From the NCBI GenBank assembly GCA_045580775.1, contig JAZNOK010000108.1, positions 1-14,136 of the forward strand: a stretch of 14,136 nucleotides of DNA, given 5' to 3'. Position numbers and translations under genes: made by a program. Below, in pieces: positions 1-8,094 of the stretch. Every line of letters begins with the position of its first letter. Position 1 is the stretch's first letter. Under the pieces are notes generated by a model. The model did not search any database. It saw only the letters and a list, made by a program, of their open reading frames with translations, and was not told where the DNA came from. Origin of the DNA: JAZMZS01 sp045580775 (GTDB lineage Bacteria > Bacillota > Clostridia > Oscillospirales > CAG-272).

Positions 1-2
1 GC

Positions 3-149
3 GACTGCATCGAGGATGCGAAGTATCTCGCTTCCCTTGTCAAGGAAGAATACGGCATCGACTCTGTGATAGGCTATGTCGGTCCCGTTATCGGTGCACA
101 TTCGGGTCCCGGCACTTTGGCCCTCTTCTACATCGGCAGCGAAAGATAA
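3..149 (+). CDS. fakB: DegV family fatty-acid-binding protein (FakB-like), C-terminal end
   Basis: The window opens inside this gene; 48 codons and a TAA stop are visible. The tail carries the DegV-family ending GPVIGAHSGPGT followed by LALFYIG, a conserved C-terminal signature of DegV/FakB proteins. FakB binds a fatty acid and presents it to the kinase FakA, which phosphorylates the carboxylate to acyl-phosphate for phospholipid synthesis. The fakA homologue starts 20 bases downstream on the same strand, so the two are almost certainly co-transcribed, which supports FakB over an unspecified DegV protein. The fatty-acid-binding N-terminal domain lies outside the window, so ligand preference cannot be judged. 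Confidence 0.85.
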   Translation, partial: DCIEDAKYLASLVKEEYGIDSVIGYVGPVIGAHSGPGTLALFYIGSER

Positions 150-169
150 TTGAAAGGTAACATTGCACT

Positions 170-1801
170 ATGATAAACACTATAGACGGCAAGCTCTATG
201 CAAGTATGATCGTCTCGGGAGCAAATCTGCTCGAGGCTGAAAAAGAAAGAATAAATGCACTCAACGTCTTTCCGGTTCCGGACGGAGATACCGGCTCAAA
301 TATGTCAATGACCATAGGAGCTGTACGTGACAGTGTACGTTCACTCGACTCCTCCATAGGAGCGGCGGCGGCTTCAATAGCAAAAACGATGCTCATGGCA
401 GCAAGAGGAAACTCGGGTGTTATCCTTTCGCTGTTTTTCAAAGGATTGGCACGTGGCTTTGAAGGGATAGACCGTGCAAGCTCCGCTGAGGTCGCACGTG
501 CTTTCTCAAGCGGCGTGGAATCTGCATACGGAGCTGTAATGAACCCGACCGAAGGCACTATACTCACAGTCATGCGTGTATGTGCAGAGCAAGGCAAAAT
601 AAAGGCAGAAAACGAATACAAGGACGATCCTGCGGGACTGCTCGTATACATGCTGTCTGTAGCCTCCGAAACTCTCAAAGAAACACGTGATATGCTCCCC
701 GCTCTCCGCAGTGCGAACGTTGTTGATGCGGGAGGATCGGGATTTGTCTGCATATTGAAAGGAATGAACGAAGCTCTGGACGGCCGTGCAGTCGAGTACA
801 GCGGCTCGGCATCCGACAATGCACAGGAGCTCGGTGCAGCTCTGTTTGAGCAGATAGACACCGACTCTATCAAGTATGCGTACTGTACAGAGTTCATAGT
901 TGAAAAAAGCGAAGAGTGCGACGAGCAGATGTCCGCATCTCTGAAGGCATATCTGCCGGAAATCGGCGATTCTGTTGTTTTTGCAGAAGACGAGAGCATC
1001 ATAAAGGTGCACGTACACACAAATACTCCGGGAGACGTACTCACTCACGCACTGATGTGCGGAGCACTCGTCACAACAAAGATCGAAAACATGAAAAAGC
1101 AGCATACCACGCTTGTTGCCGCAGCAACCGCCAAGGCAGCCCCTGCCGCAAAATACGGTTTTCTTGCTGTGGCAAACGGCAACGGCATCTGCGACACATT
1201 CAAAAATCTCGGTGTCAACGAAATAGTCACAGGCGGCCAGACCATGAACCCCTCTATTGAGAGCATAGTCAATTCCATCAAAAAGATAGATGCCGAGAAT
1301 GTTTATGTCTTTCCTAACAACTCAAATGTCAAGCTCGCAGCTCAGCAAGCGGCAAAGAATATAGATGACAAGAATGTTATCGTTATCCCTACACGCTCAT
1401 TCCCTCAGGGAGTAACATGCATGCTCAATTTTTCTGAGGATGCCGACGTAGATGAAAACACCGCCGCCATGACAGAGTCGATCGACACCGTAACCACCGT
1501 GTCCATCACCTATGCCGTCCACGATTCTGATATCAATGATCTCGGAATCAAAAAGGGACAGATGCTCGGACTTCTCAACGGAGAAGTAGTAGTAGCCAAG
1601 GACACTAGCGTTTCGCTGATAGACCATTTTGCACCGCAGATCTCGGATGCATCCTACATCACTCTGTACACAGGTAAGGACTCGGACTCCAAGAGTGCCG
1701 CGGCTATACTCGAAAAGATCAAGAACCATGCTCCGTCAGCCGACGTAGTTGAGATAGACGGCGATCAGGATGTATACAGCTACATCATTTCTCTGGAATG
1801 A
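170..1801 (+). CDS. fakA: Fatty acid kinase catalytic subunit FakA (DhaL/DAK2 domain, YloV family)
   Basis: A 543-residue protein of normal FakA length. The N-terminal DhaL (DAK2) ATP-binding domain spans about residues 8-200. It has the Mg-binding loop PVPDGDTGSNM (D38, D40, with T41-G42-S43-N44), the nucleotide-site segment AARGNSGVILS (77-87), EGTILTVMR, and NVVDAGGSGF near residue 186. The middle domain has YCTEFIVE and a GDSVVF...IKVHVHTNTPG segment typical of FakA. The C-terminal domain has GGQTMNPS and a PNNSN motif (about 367-400). By family knowledge it phosphorylates FakB-bound fatty acids with ATP in the cytoplasm. A GAAAGG-like ribosome site lies about 12 bases before the ATG. The gene immediately upstream is a DegV/FakB homologue, the expected partner. 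Confidence 0.95.
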   Translation: MINTIDGKLYASMIVSGANLLEAEKERINALNVFPVPDGDTGSNMSMTIGAVRDSVRSLDSSIGAAAASIAKTMLMAARGNSGVILSLFFKGLARGFEGIDRASSAEVARAFSSGVESAYGAVMNPTEGTILTVMRVCAEQGKIKAENEYKDDPAGLLVYMLSVASETLKETRDMLPALRSANVVDAGGSGFVCILKGMNEALDGRAVEYSGSASDNAQELGAALFEQIDTDSIKYAYCTEFIVEKSEECDEQMSASLKAYLPEIGDSVVFAEDESIIKVHVHTNTPGDVLTHALMCGALVTTKIENMKKQHTTLVAAATAKAAPAAKYGFLAVANGNGICDTFKNLGVNEIVTGGQTMNPSIESIVNSIKKIDAENVYVFPNNSNVKLAAQQAAKNIDDKNVIVIPTRSFPQGVTCMLNFSEDADVDENTAAMTESIDTVTTVSITYAVHDSDINDLGIKKGQMLGLLNGEVVVAKDTSVSLIDHFAPQISDASYITLYTGKDSDSKSAAAILEKIKNHAPSADVVEIDGDQDVYSYIISLE

Positions 1802-1843
1802 TCCGGCAGGTACACATTCGATCTCAAAATATTCAATATGACA

Positions 1844-1880
1844 CGGAGGAGTCCTCTTTTTGAAAAAGGGGAGGCCTCCG
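1844..1880 (+). terminator. Stem-loop between fakA and the HAD gene (weak terminator or attenuator)
   Basis: CGGAGG (1844-1849) pairs with CCTCCG (1875-1880). The arms continue inward with two mismatches and one G-U pair to a TTTTT/AAAAA closing segment around a GAAA-like loop. The sequence after the stem is ATTTCTTCAT, not a clean T-run. It could be an inefficient Rho-independent terminator for fakA, or a processing or attenuation structure ahead of the HAD gene, whose AAGGAG site begins 14 bases later. Confidence 0.5.
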
Positions 1881-1908
1881 ATTTCTTCATAAAAAGGAGC
1901 ATAAAAAA

Positions 1909-2616
1909 ATGAGCATAAAAGCAATACTGTTTGATCTGGACGGTACTCTTCTGCCTCTGGACCAGAATTGTTTCATCAAAGAATACTTCAAAGGACTGAT
2001 AAGAGCACTTACCCCTCTCGGATATGATCCGAAGGAGCTGGAAGGTGCCGTGTGGAACGGCACTTACGCAATGATAAAAAACGATGGTACTAAAAGCAAC
2101 GAGCAGGCTTTCTTTGATTATTTCTCCGCCGTATGCCCTGCGGACACCGACAAATTCCGCACGCTCGCTGAAAACTACTACAAAACCGACTATCAAAAGC
2201 TGATCGAGCTCACTCAGCCTACCTCTCTTGCAAAAGAAGCAGTATCTCTTGCACGAAAAGAAGGAAGGCATGTCGTGCTCGCTACAAATCCCCTGTTCCC
2301 CGAGACGGCTCAGCATACACGCATCCGCTTTGCAGGGCTGGAACCCGGAGATTTTGACTTTGTTACCACGTATGAATCTGATATATACGCAAAGCCGAAT
2401 CCGAACTATTATCTGTCGATATGCAACAGACTGGGAGTCCTGCCAAAAGAATGTCTGATGATCGGCAATGACGAGGGTGAGGATATGTACCCGGCAGCGG
2501 GCATCGGGATGCAGTGCTACCTTATCGACGACTGTGCACTACGCTCAGAGAAGCACCCTTGGACAGGAGATCACGGTACATTTGAGGATCTGGTAAAAAT
2601 GCTCGGCAGCCTGTGA
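1909..2616 (+). CDS. HAD-superfamily hydrolase (Cof/phosphoglycolate-phosphatase-like fold, substrate unknown)
   Basis: A 235-residue HAD phosphatase with all four motifs. Motif I is FDLDGTLL (nucleophile D9, acid/base D11). Motif II is LATNP (T126). The motif III lysine is in AKPNP (K162). Motif IV is IGNDEGED (D188, D192). A helical C1-type cap fits residues 15-100. The start has an AAGGAG site (1894-1899) 9 bases upstream. The protein is soluble and cytoplasmic; the real substrate cannot be read from sequence. It follows fakA on the same strand after 107 bases containing a hairpin, so it may be partly co-transcribed, but no independent sigma-A promoter is obvious in that gap. No clear terminator follows it; the next gene has its own promoter. 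Confidence 0.88.
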   Translation: MSIKAILFDLDGTLLPLDQNCFIKEYFKGLIRALTPLGYDPKELEGAVWNGTYAMIKNDGTKSNEQAFFDYFSAVCPADTDKFRTLAENYYKTDYQKLIELTQPTSLAKEAVSLARKEGRHVVLATNPLFPETAQHTRIRFAGLEPGDFDFVTTYESDIYAKPNPNYYLSICNRLGVLPKECLMIGNDEGEDMYPAAGIGMQCYLIDDCALRSEKHPWTGDHGTFEDLVKMLGSL

Positions 2617-2667
2617 GCATATACTGCAACTACAAAAACGACAACTGTATATAAAATATTTTCTTAC

Positions 2668-2696
2668 TTGCATTAGCGTATAACGCATGCTATAAT
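2668..2696 (+). promoter_or_regulatory. Sigma-A promoter of the LRR-dockerin gene, with a dyad in the spacer
   Basis: TTGCAT (2668-2673) and a perfect TATAAT (2691-2696) are separated by 17 bases. The spacer contains an inverted repeat, GCGT-ATA-ACGC (2676-2686), flanked by GCAT (2670-2673) and ATGC (2687-2690), so the dyad nearly fills the space between the two hexamers. Transcription would start near 2703, giving a leader of about 44 bases. The dyad is well placed for a repressor but could be chance. Confidence 0.75.
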
Positions 2697-2746
2697 AGAC
2701 ACGAATCAATACTACCGAATATCATCGACAAAAGGAGTGTGCAAAC

Positions 2747-5700
2747 ATGAAAAAGAAGCCTGTACTGTTGCTCTGTGCAGTTTTTTTTGTTCTGCTGACA
2801 GGTACATTTTCCCTCTCGGCAGCAGCAGATACTTACGAGGGCATCAACTATTCCCTGACAAACACAGGAGTCACCGTCACGGGATGTGCCTCTACCGTTA
2901 CTGAGTTAGTGATCCCCGACAAGATAGGGGGATTTCCGGTAACAAGCATTGGAAGCAGTGCGTTCAGAAGCAACACAAACATCACAAGCGTGGTACTGCC
3001 GGACGGAATAACCTACATCGGTCAGTACGCTTTTGAGAAATGTACAAATCTCGTGAGCATAAATCTTCCGTCGGGTCTGAAGACCCTCGGCTACGGTTCA
3101 TTCCAAAATTGCGAAAACCTCACGTCCGTCTCTGTTCCCGCGGGTGTCACATATATCGAAGAATACGCATTCCGAAGCTGCATAAGGCTCAGCAGTCTCA
3201 CTATATCCGAAGGAGTGGAGAAGATCGGTTCATCTGCATTCCGTGAATGTGCCAGCCTCACGAACATTACCCTTCCCTCAAGCATCAATTACATATCGAG
3301 CGGTGCATTTGACAGCTGCTACCAACTGGACAAAGTGAATGTTACCGATATAAAGGCATGGTGCGGCATCCATTTTGAAAGCTCGTCATCAAACCCTCTG
3401 TACTACGCAAATGAATTGTACCTAAACAACTCCAAAGTCACAGAGCTTGTCATTCCCGACAGCGTCACAAACATTGGTAATCATGCTTTCCGCAACTGCC
3501 ATAGTATCAGCTCTGTCAGCATACCTGGCGGCGTGCTTAGCATCGGAAGCTACGCTTTTGCAAATTGCTCAAATCTCTGCTCGGTAAATTTCCCCGCGGG
3601 CTTGTGTAGCATCGGAGAAGGTGCGTTCGGTTCGTGTAGTGCTCTGTCTCTTGTCAGTATCCCCTCGAGTGTCACGGTCATAGGCAATTGTGCCTTTGAG
3701 AACTGCACCGGCATGAGCTCGGTCACACTGTCTGAGGGAATAACCAACATAGGCTGCAACGCTTTTTCAAATTGCATCAGCATAACACGCATCACCATCC
3801 CTCGCAGTACGGTCAGCCTCGGTGAGAGAGCCTTTGAAAAATGCACTGCTCTCTGTGAAGTCACAATACAGAGCGGAATTACAAGCATTGATCATTACAC
3901 TTTCACTGAGTGTACGGCTCTTTTGTCTGTTTCAATTCCATCGAGCGTGCAATACATCGGAGATTATGCATTTAGTGGATGCACAGCATTGACATCTGTC
4001 AATATAGAAGAAGGAGTCAAGTGCATCGACAGTGCTGCTTTCTCGGGCTGCTCAAATCTCAAGAGCATCAGTATTCCTGCAAGCGTACAAGTGATCGGCT
4101 CAAGTGCATTCTCAGGCTGCTCGAGCCTCATGAGCGTAATAATACCTGCAGGAGTGAGTGAACTGGCATCATATACTTTCTCAGGATGTAGTAGTCTCAC
4201 GGATGTCACTCTCCCCGCAAGTCTTACCGTCATAGGGGATCATACTTTTTCCGGGTGCAATAGCCTGAGCTCAGTCAACATTCCCTTTGGAGTAAAGGCG
4301 ATCAAGCGGGAGGCTTTCTGTAATTGTACCGCTCTGACCGATATCGTCATTTCGGAAAGCGTAACGAGTATCGGTCAATTGGCATTCTATAATTGCTCTG
4401 CCCTCACATGGGTCAATATTCCATCCGGCATGCAAACTATCGGTACTGATGCTTTTCTGAACTGCACACACCTCACAAGGGTACATATCACCGACGTTGG
4501 TGCTTGGTGCGGTATCAATTTTCCCGACATCGAAGCAAACCCCCTCACTTATGCCAAAAATCTGTATCTGAACGGCACACTTCTCACCGACATTGTAATT
4601 CCGGACGGAATCGAGCGGATCGGTCAGTATGCTTTCTACAACTGCAAAAGCATTGTGAGCGTCAGCGTCCCGGACGATGTATCTGCCATCGGTGATAACG
4701 CGTTTTATGATTGCACCAACCTATCCAAAGTAAACATTGAAGATGTCGCCGCTTGGTGCAAAATTTACTACTATTATGGCGAAAGCTCTCCGATATACTA
4801 TGCCCATAATCTTTATTTGAACAATATACTGATAAAAGATCTTGTCATACCCGATGGCGTTGAAAGAATTGAAAGCGGTTTTTCAAATTGCACAAATATT
4901 GAAAGCGTCAGCATCCCTCCGAGTGTAAACTACATCGGCGGCAATGTCTTTGATGGTTGCACAAACCTCAAAAAGGTATATATTAGCGATGTTGCGGCAT
5001 GGTGTAATATATATTTCTACTTTGAGAGTTCAAATCCGCTTTATTATGCAAAAGATCTGTATCTAAACGGATCATTAGTCACAGACCTGATAATTCCTGA
5101 AAGCGTGAAAAAAATAGGTCAATATGCTTTTTATAACTGCAAAAGCATTATAAGCACCTTCATCCCTGACACGGTCAAGGAATTCGGTCAGTATGCATTT
5201 ACCGGATGCGATGCTCTGAGAAAGGTAAGCATAACCGACCTTAGTATATGGTGCGGTGCCAAATTTACAGGCTACGAGTCAAATCCGCTGCACCTTGCAA
5301 GAGACCTGTATCTCAACGGCAGCTTGGTAACAGAGCTCGTCATTCCCGACGGAGTGGAAAAGATAGGGCAATACGCATTCTACAACTCAAGTATAGTGAC
5401 CCTCACTATACCCTCAAGCCTAAAAACTATCGAAAAATATGCATTCTATAACTGTACTAAGCTTCTGCGTGCTTATATTTCCGTAGGTATCTCATCCATA
5501 GAAGAGAGTGCATTCCCGTACGGTATACTGAAATACGTCGTCTACAGCGGTACTGACGAGGAGTGGAATGCCATAAAGTACTATGGCGGTACAAACGCAC
5601 TGACAAATGCCCGCAAACATGCACACGAGTGGGACAAATGGAGGATCACAGCAGAGGGAAGCTGTACACTGGACGGGACCCAAACGAGAGTCTGTGATAT

Positions 5701-6379
5701 CTGCGGAGAACCCGAAACCGTGATAACCGAAGCAACAGGGCATTGCTGGAGCGAATGGAAAATCACAAGCGAGCTCTCCTGTACTACCGACGATATCAAG
5801 ACCAGAGAATGTACCGCGTGCGGTGAACACGAAGAAACGACGACTAAAACCAACGGTCATGCCTGGGGAGAATGGATGACCATAATAGCCCACACATGCA
5901 ATACCAGCGGACTGGAGAGAAGAACCTGTACATCCTGTGCAGAAACAGAAAACAGAGTAACCAACCCCGCTCACTCGTGGGGAGAATGGACGGTTATATC
6001 AGAGCTGTCCTGCACTACCGACAGGATAGCCCACCACACATGTGCGGTCTGTTCATACGAAGAGACAGAAACTATCTCCGCTATAGGTCACGCCTACAGC
6101 GAATGGGATCTGCTCGCTTCTCCTACGAAAGTATCTCAGGGCTTCCGTTCCAAAACATGCTCAAACTGCCTCGATGAAGAAATTGAAATGATCAGCTTCT
6201 TAGGGGATCTTGACGGAGACAGTGCACTGAGCAACAGCGATATAACGATCATCGTTCGACTGATCGCAGGATATGAAAGCGACTGCTCGGATATCTGTGC
6301 CGATATTACAGAAGACGGTGCTATCAACAACCGCGACATTATCGCATTGATCCAAAAGGTAGCAGGTTGGAATAACTGA
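2747..6379 (+). CDS. Secreted BspA-type leucine-rich-repeat protein with Cys/His repeats and C-terminal type I dockerin
   Basis: A 1210-residue exported protein. Residues 1-27 form a signal peptide (KKK, hydrophobic core, cleavage probable after SAAA). Residues about 30-950 are many 23-residue BspA/LRR_5 repeats of the type IGxxAFxxCxxLxSVxIPxxV. Five inserted units of about 40 residues, each starting near D-x-x-x-W-C and including LYLN, begin near residues 202, 582, 666, 748 and 831. Residues about 957-1148 hold five repeats of roughly 39 residues, with pattern (G/A)H-x-W-x-x-W...C...CxxC; the fifth lacks the first Cys. The C-terminus (about 1151-1210) is a two-segment dockerin with calcium loops DLDGDSALSNSD and DITEDGAINNRD. 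Dockerins bind cohesins of cellulosome scaffoldins; BspA LRRs usually mediate adhesion or protein binding. AGGAG (2733-2737) lies 9 bases before the ATG. No catalytic domain is visible, so a structural or adhesive role is inferred. Confidence 0.93.
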   Translation: MKKKPVLLLCAVFFVLLTGTFSLSAAADTYEGINYSLTNTGVTVTGCASTVTELVIPDKIGGFPVTSIGSSAFRSNTNITSVVLPDGITYIGQYAFEKCTNLVSINLPSGLKTLGYGSFQNCENLTSVSVPAGVTYIEEYAFRSCIRLSSLTISEGVEKIGSSAFRECASLTNITLPSSINYISSGAFDSCYQLDKVNVTDIKAWCGIHFESSSSNPLYYANELYLNNSKVTELVIPDSVTNIGNHAFRNCHSISSVSIPGGVLSIGSYAFANCSNLCSVNFPAGLCSIGEGAFGSCSALSLVSIPSSVTVIGNCAFENCTGMSSVTLSEGITNIGCNAFSNCISITRITIPRSTVSLGERAFEKCTALCEVTIQSGITSIDHYTFTECTALLSVSIPSSVQYIGDYAFSGCTALTSVNIEEGVKCIDSAAFSGCSNLKSISIPASVQVIGSSAFSGCSSLMSVIIPAGVSELASYTFSGCSSLTDVTLPASLTVIGDHTFSGCNSLSSVNIPFGVKAIKREAFCNCTALTDIVISESVTSIGQLAFYNCSALTWVNIPSGMQTIGTDAFLNCTHLTRVHITDVGAWCGINFPDIEANPLTYAKNLYLNGTLLTDIVIPDGIERIGQYAFYNCKSIVSVSVPDDVSAIGDNAFYDCTNLSKVNIEDVAAWCKIYYYYGESSPIYYAHNLYLNNILIKDLVIPDGVERIESGFSNCTNIESVSIPPSVNYIGGNVFDGCTNLKKVYISDVAAWCNIYFYFESSNPLYYAKDLYLNGSLVTDLIIPESVKKIGQYAFYNCKSIISTFIPDTVKEFGQYAFTGCDALRKVSITDLSIWCGAKFTGYESNPLHLARDLYLNGSLVTELVIPDGVEKIGQYAFYNSSIVTLTIPSSLKTIEKYAFYNCTKLLRAYISVGISSIEESAFPYGILKYVVYSGTDEEWNAIKYYGGTNALTNARKHAHEWDKWRITAEGSCTLDGTQTRVCDICGEPETVITEATGHCWSEWKITSELSCTTDDIKTRECTACGEHEETTTKTNGHAWGEWMTIIAHTCNTSGLERRTCTSCAETENRVTNPAHSWGEWTVISELSCTTDRIAHHTCAVCSYEETETISAIGHAYSEWDLLASPTKVSQGFRSKTCSNCLDEEIEMISFLGDLDGDSALSNSDITIIVRLIAGYESDCSDICADITEDGAINNRDIIALIQKVAGWNN

Positions 6380-6393
6380 CAACATTCAAATAA

Positions 6394-6447
6394 AAAAACA
6401 GGCTGTGTCAAATGCAAAGCAACCGCATTTGGCACAGCCCTGTTTTT
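6394..6447. terminator. Bidirectional Rho-independent terminator between the LRR gene and spoVAE
   Basis: AAAAACAG-GCTGTGTCAAATGC pairs with GCATTTGGCACAGCC-CTGTTTTT (one bulged G and one G-U pair) around a loop of about 9 bases. The A-tract on the left and T-tract on the right give U-runs in both directions. It serves the convergent LRR gene (ends 6379) and spoVAE (ends 6449). Confidence 0.9.
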
Positions 6448-6448
6448 G

Positions 6449-6817
6449 CTATCTCTTTGGCTTCGACCTGAATATCACAGACGCCAATAGGGCAAACACC
6501 ACAGACGCCGTGACACCGCCTGCCGAGGCGGTAAGTGCCCCTGTAAATATACCTACAGCTCCTCTTGCATCTACTGCCTCACGCACACCCTCGCTTATCA
6601 GATAGCCAAAACCTGCCAAAGGTACCGTTGCTCCTCTGCCCGCAAATTCGACAAGAGGCTCATATACCCCAACAGCACCGAGTACGACGCCTGCTACAAC
6701 ATATATGACAAGTATCCTTGCGGGAGTGAGGGAGGTCTTGTCTATGAGTATCTGTGCTATCACACAAAACAATCCCCCGACAGCAAAAGCACGTATCAAA
6801 TCAGCAAAATACTCCAT
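6449..6817 (-). CDS. spoVAE: Stage V sporulation protein AE (SpoVAE/SpoVAEb)
   Basis: A 122-residue polytopic membrane protein of normal length for SpoVAEb. Hydrophobic segments lie at about residues 6-24, 32-50, 62-78 and 86-112. The family segments GRGATVPLAGFGY and LTASAGGVTASV are recognisable. It belongs to the SpoVA complex of the spore inner membrane, which moves Ca-dipicolinate into the forespore and out on germination. Its AGGAG site lies inside the end of spoVAD, 8 bases before the ATG. The spoVAD stop is 4 bases upstream, indicating tight translational coupling. Expression in the forespore under sigma-G is expected from family knowledge. Confidence 0.95.
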   Translation of the reverse strand: MEYFADLIRAFAVGGLFCVIAQILIDKTSLTPARILVIYVVAGVVLGAVGVYEPLVEFAGRGATVPLAGFGYLISEGVREAVDARGAVGIFTGALTASAGGVTASVVFALLASVIFRSKPKR

Positions 6818-6821
6818 GTTT

Positions 6822-7832
6822 TCATCTCCTGCATGTTTTATTTGATTCTATTCTCAGAAGGTGAGCTATGCCAAGTATAGACTGCCCCTGCTGAATACTC
6901 GCGGGATTCATCAATGCACCTGTAGGCAGCAGCAGTATTCTGCCAAGCTCCCCGCGTTCAAGCTTCGGCAAAACATGCGATCCGAACACTATTCCCGAGC
7001 ATCCGCAGCCCGAACCTCCCGAGTGTACATCCTGACGCTCCGTGTCATATATCATCATACCGCAGTCGTCATGCACGCTGCGAATATCAATGCCGCGTCT
7101 TTTCATAAGAGTGCATAGTATGTCACTCCCCTCAAAGCCAAGATCCCCCGTGAGTATCAAATCGAAATCCGCCGGAGTTTGTCCGCTCTCTGAAAAATAC
7201 CTGATCAGGGTATCTGCCGCCGCAGGTGCCATAGCCGCTCCCATGTTGTTTGCATCGGCAATTCCACCGTCAAATGCGATCCCCGGCAAAGCAGCTGTCA
7301 CGCGTGCCACGGTGCAGGATTGGGTAGTTAGTATATATGCTGCCGCCCCTGTAACCGTCCACTGAGCCGTAGGGGGTCTCTGTCCGCCGTACTCCAGAGG
7401 AAAACGGAACTGCCTCTCAGCTGAGCAGTTATGCGAGGAGCAGGAGCAGGCACATACCTTTGCACATTCGCTCTCAAGCATGATAGATGCAAGCATCATC
7501 CCTTCTCCCAAAGTAGAGCAAGCACCGTATATACCAAAAAAAGGAATACCGAAGCTCACAAGACCGAAGCATGATCCGACACACTGATTTAGCAGGTCCC
7601 CTGCATAAAGTGCATCTATCTCATCTCGTGTATACGGAGTCTTTGCTATTGCCGCTGCAAGAGCCGCCCTCTGCATCTCGCTTTCTGCCTTTTCCCATGT
7701 ATCCGCTCCGAAACGGTCTGTCTTGTCAATGCAGTCAAATATCTGACCGAGTGCCCCCTCGCATTCCATTCTTCCGGCAGCTGTAGCTGAAGCAAGAATA
7801 CCGATATTCTTTGTGAAAGTTATTATTCCCAT
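6822..7832 (-). CDS. spoVAD: Stage V sporulation protein AD (SpoVAD), dipicolinate-binding thiolase-fold protein
   Basis: A 336-residue protein of family length (about 338). Typical SpoVAD segments are present in order: AGDLLNQ, the GACST box, SSHNCSAERQFRFP, EYGGQRPPTA, AMAPAAADT, DLILTGDLG, HDDCG, GGSGCGCS and ATGALMNP. SpoVAD has a thiolase fold and binds dipicolinic acid on the spore inner membrane. The ATG at 7832 is preferred because AAAGG lies 11 bases upstream. A GTG at 7841 would add three residues but sits only two bases from that site. spoVAE follows directly. The usual upstream partner spoVAC is missing here; the upstream neighbour is a terminator and an unrelated operon. Confidence 0.95.
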   Translation of the reverse strand: MGIITFTKNIGILASATAAGRMECEGALGQIFDCIDKTDRFGADTWEKAESEMQRAALAAAIAKTPYTRDEIDALYAGDLLNQCVGSCFGLVSFGIPFFGIYGACSTLGEGMMLASIMLESECAKVCACSCSSHNCSAERQFRFPLEYGGQRPPTAQWTVTGAAAYILTTQSCTVARVTAALPGIAFDGGIADANNMGAAMAPAAADTLIRYFSESGQTPADFDLILTGDLGFEGSDILCTLMKRRGIDIRSVHDDCGMMIYDTERQDVHSGGSGCGCSGIVFGSHVLPKLERGELGRILLLPTGALMNPASIQQGQSILGIAHLLRIESNKTCRR

Positions 7833-7854
7833 ACCGAACACCGCCTTTCTCTCT

Positions 7855-7883
7855 TATACTCCCCCAAAAGAAAGATTCTATGC
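7855..7883 (-). promoter_or_regulatory. Possible sigma-G/F promoter for spoVAD-spoVAE
   Basis: On the minus strand GCATA (7883-7879) and GAGTATA (7861-7855) are 17 bases apart, compatible with sigma-G elements (GnATR and CATnnTA, the -10 matching only in part). The implied leader of about 16 bases is short and nearly coincides with the ribosome site, so support is modest. Some forespore promoter is needed here because no spoVAC precedes spoVAD and a terminator lies upstream. Confidence 0.3.
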
Positions 7884-8006
7884 GTAACATTCTGCCTCTT
7901 TTTTTATAAATCCGACAAAAAGCAGTTTTCTATATGACACAGACCGTCTATCGTCACTCTGTGTGCTGCTCGTGATCATCCGCTGTTATTCTTTGGTCAC
8001 AAAAAT

Positions 8007-8052
8007 GCTCCCTCTTTTTCGGTGTGAAGCTTATCACCGAAAAAGAGGGAGC
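8007..8052. terminator. Bidirectional Rho-independent terminator with perfect 18-bp stem
   Basis: GCTCCCTCTTTTTCGGTG (8007-8024) is exactly complementary to 8035-8052, with a 10-base loop. Plus-strand reading ends in G plus seven T; minus-strand reading ends in ATTTTTG. It ends the minus-strand four-gene operon, whose last stop is at 8095-8097, and insulates spoVAD. The rest of the 7884-8094 gap holds only a weak ACACAGA/TCTGTGT stem (7937-7964); no gene is seen there. Confidence 0.93.
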
Positions 8053-8094
8053 GTTTTTTTAGTGTACGGCAGATCATCCTATTATGCAAGTTTT

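Noticed and set aside
196..1044. Long open frame on the minus strand inside fakA
   Set aside because: It is the antisense shadow of a strongly conserved FakA coding frame; it has no family motifs and is Ser/Ala-rich from codon bias.
5492..5974. Minus-strand open frames within the Cys-repeat part of the LRR gene
   Set aside because: They mirror the repeated plus-strand codons and have no plausible start or family features.
7833..7841. GTG start for SpoVAD at 7841
   Set aside because: The ribosome site would be only two bases away; the ATG at 7832 has normal spacing and gives the usual length.
7937..7964. ACACAGA/TCTGTGT stem as a terminator or riboswitch
   Set aside because: The stem is only 7 bp, the loop is 14 bases and there is no T-run on either strand; chance is likely.
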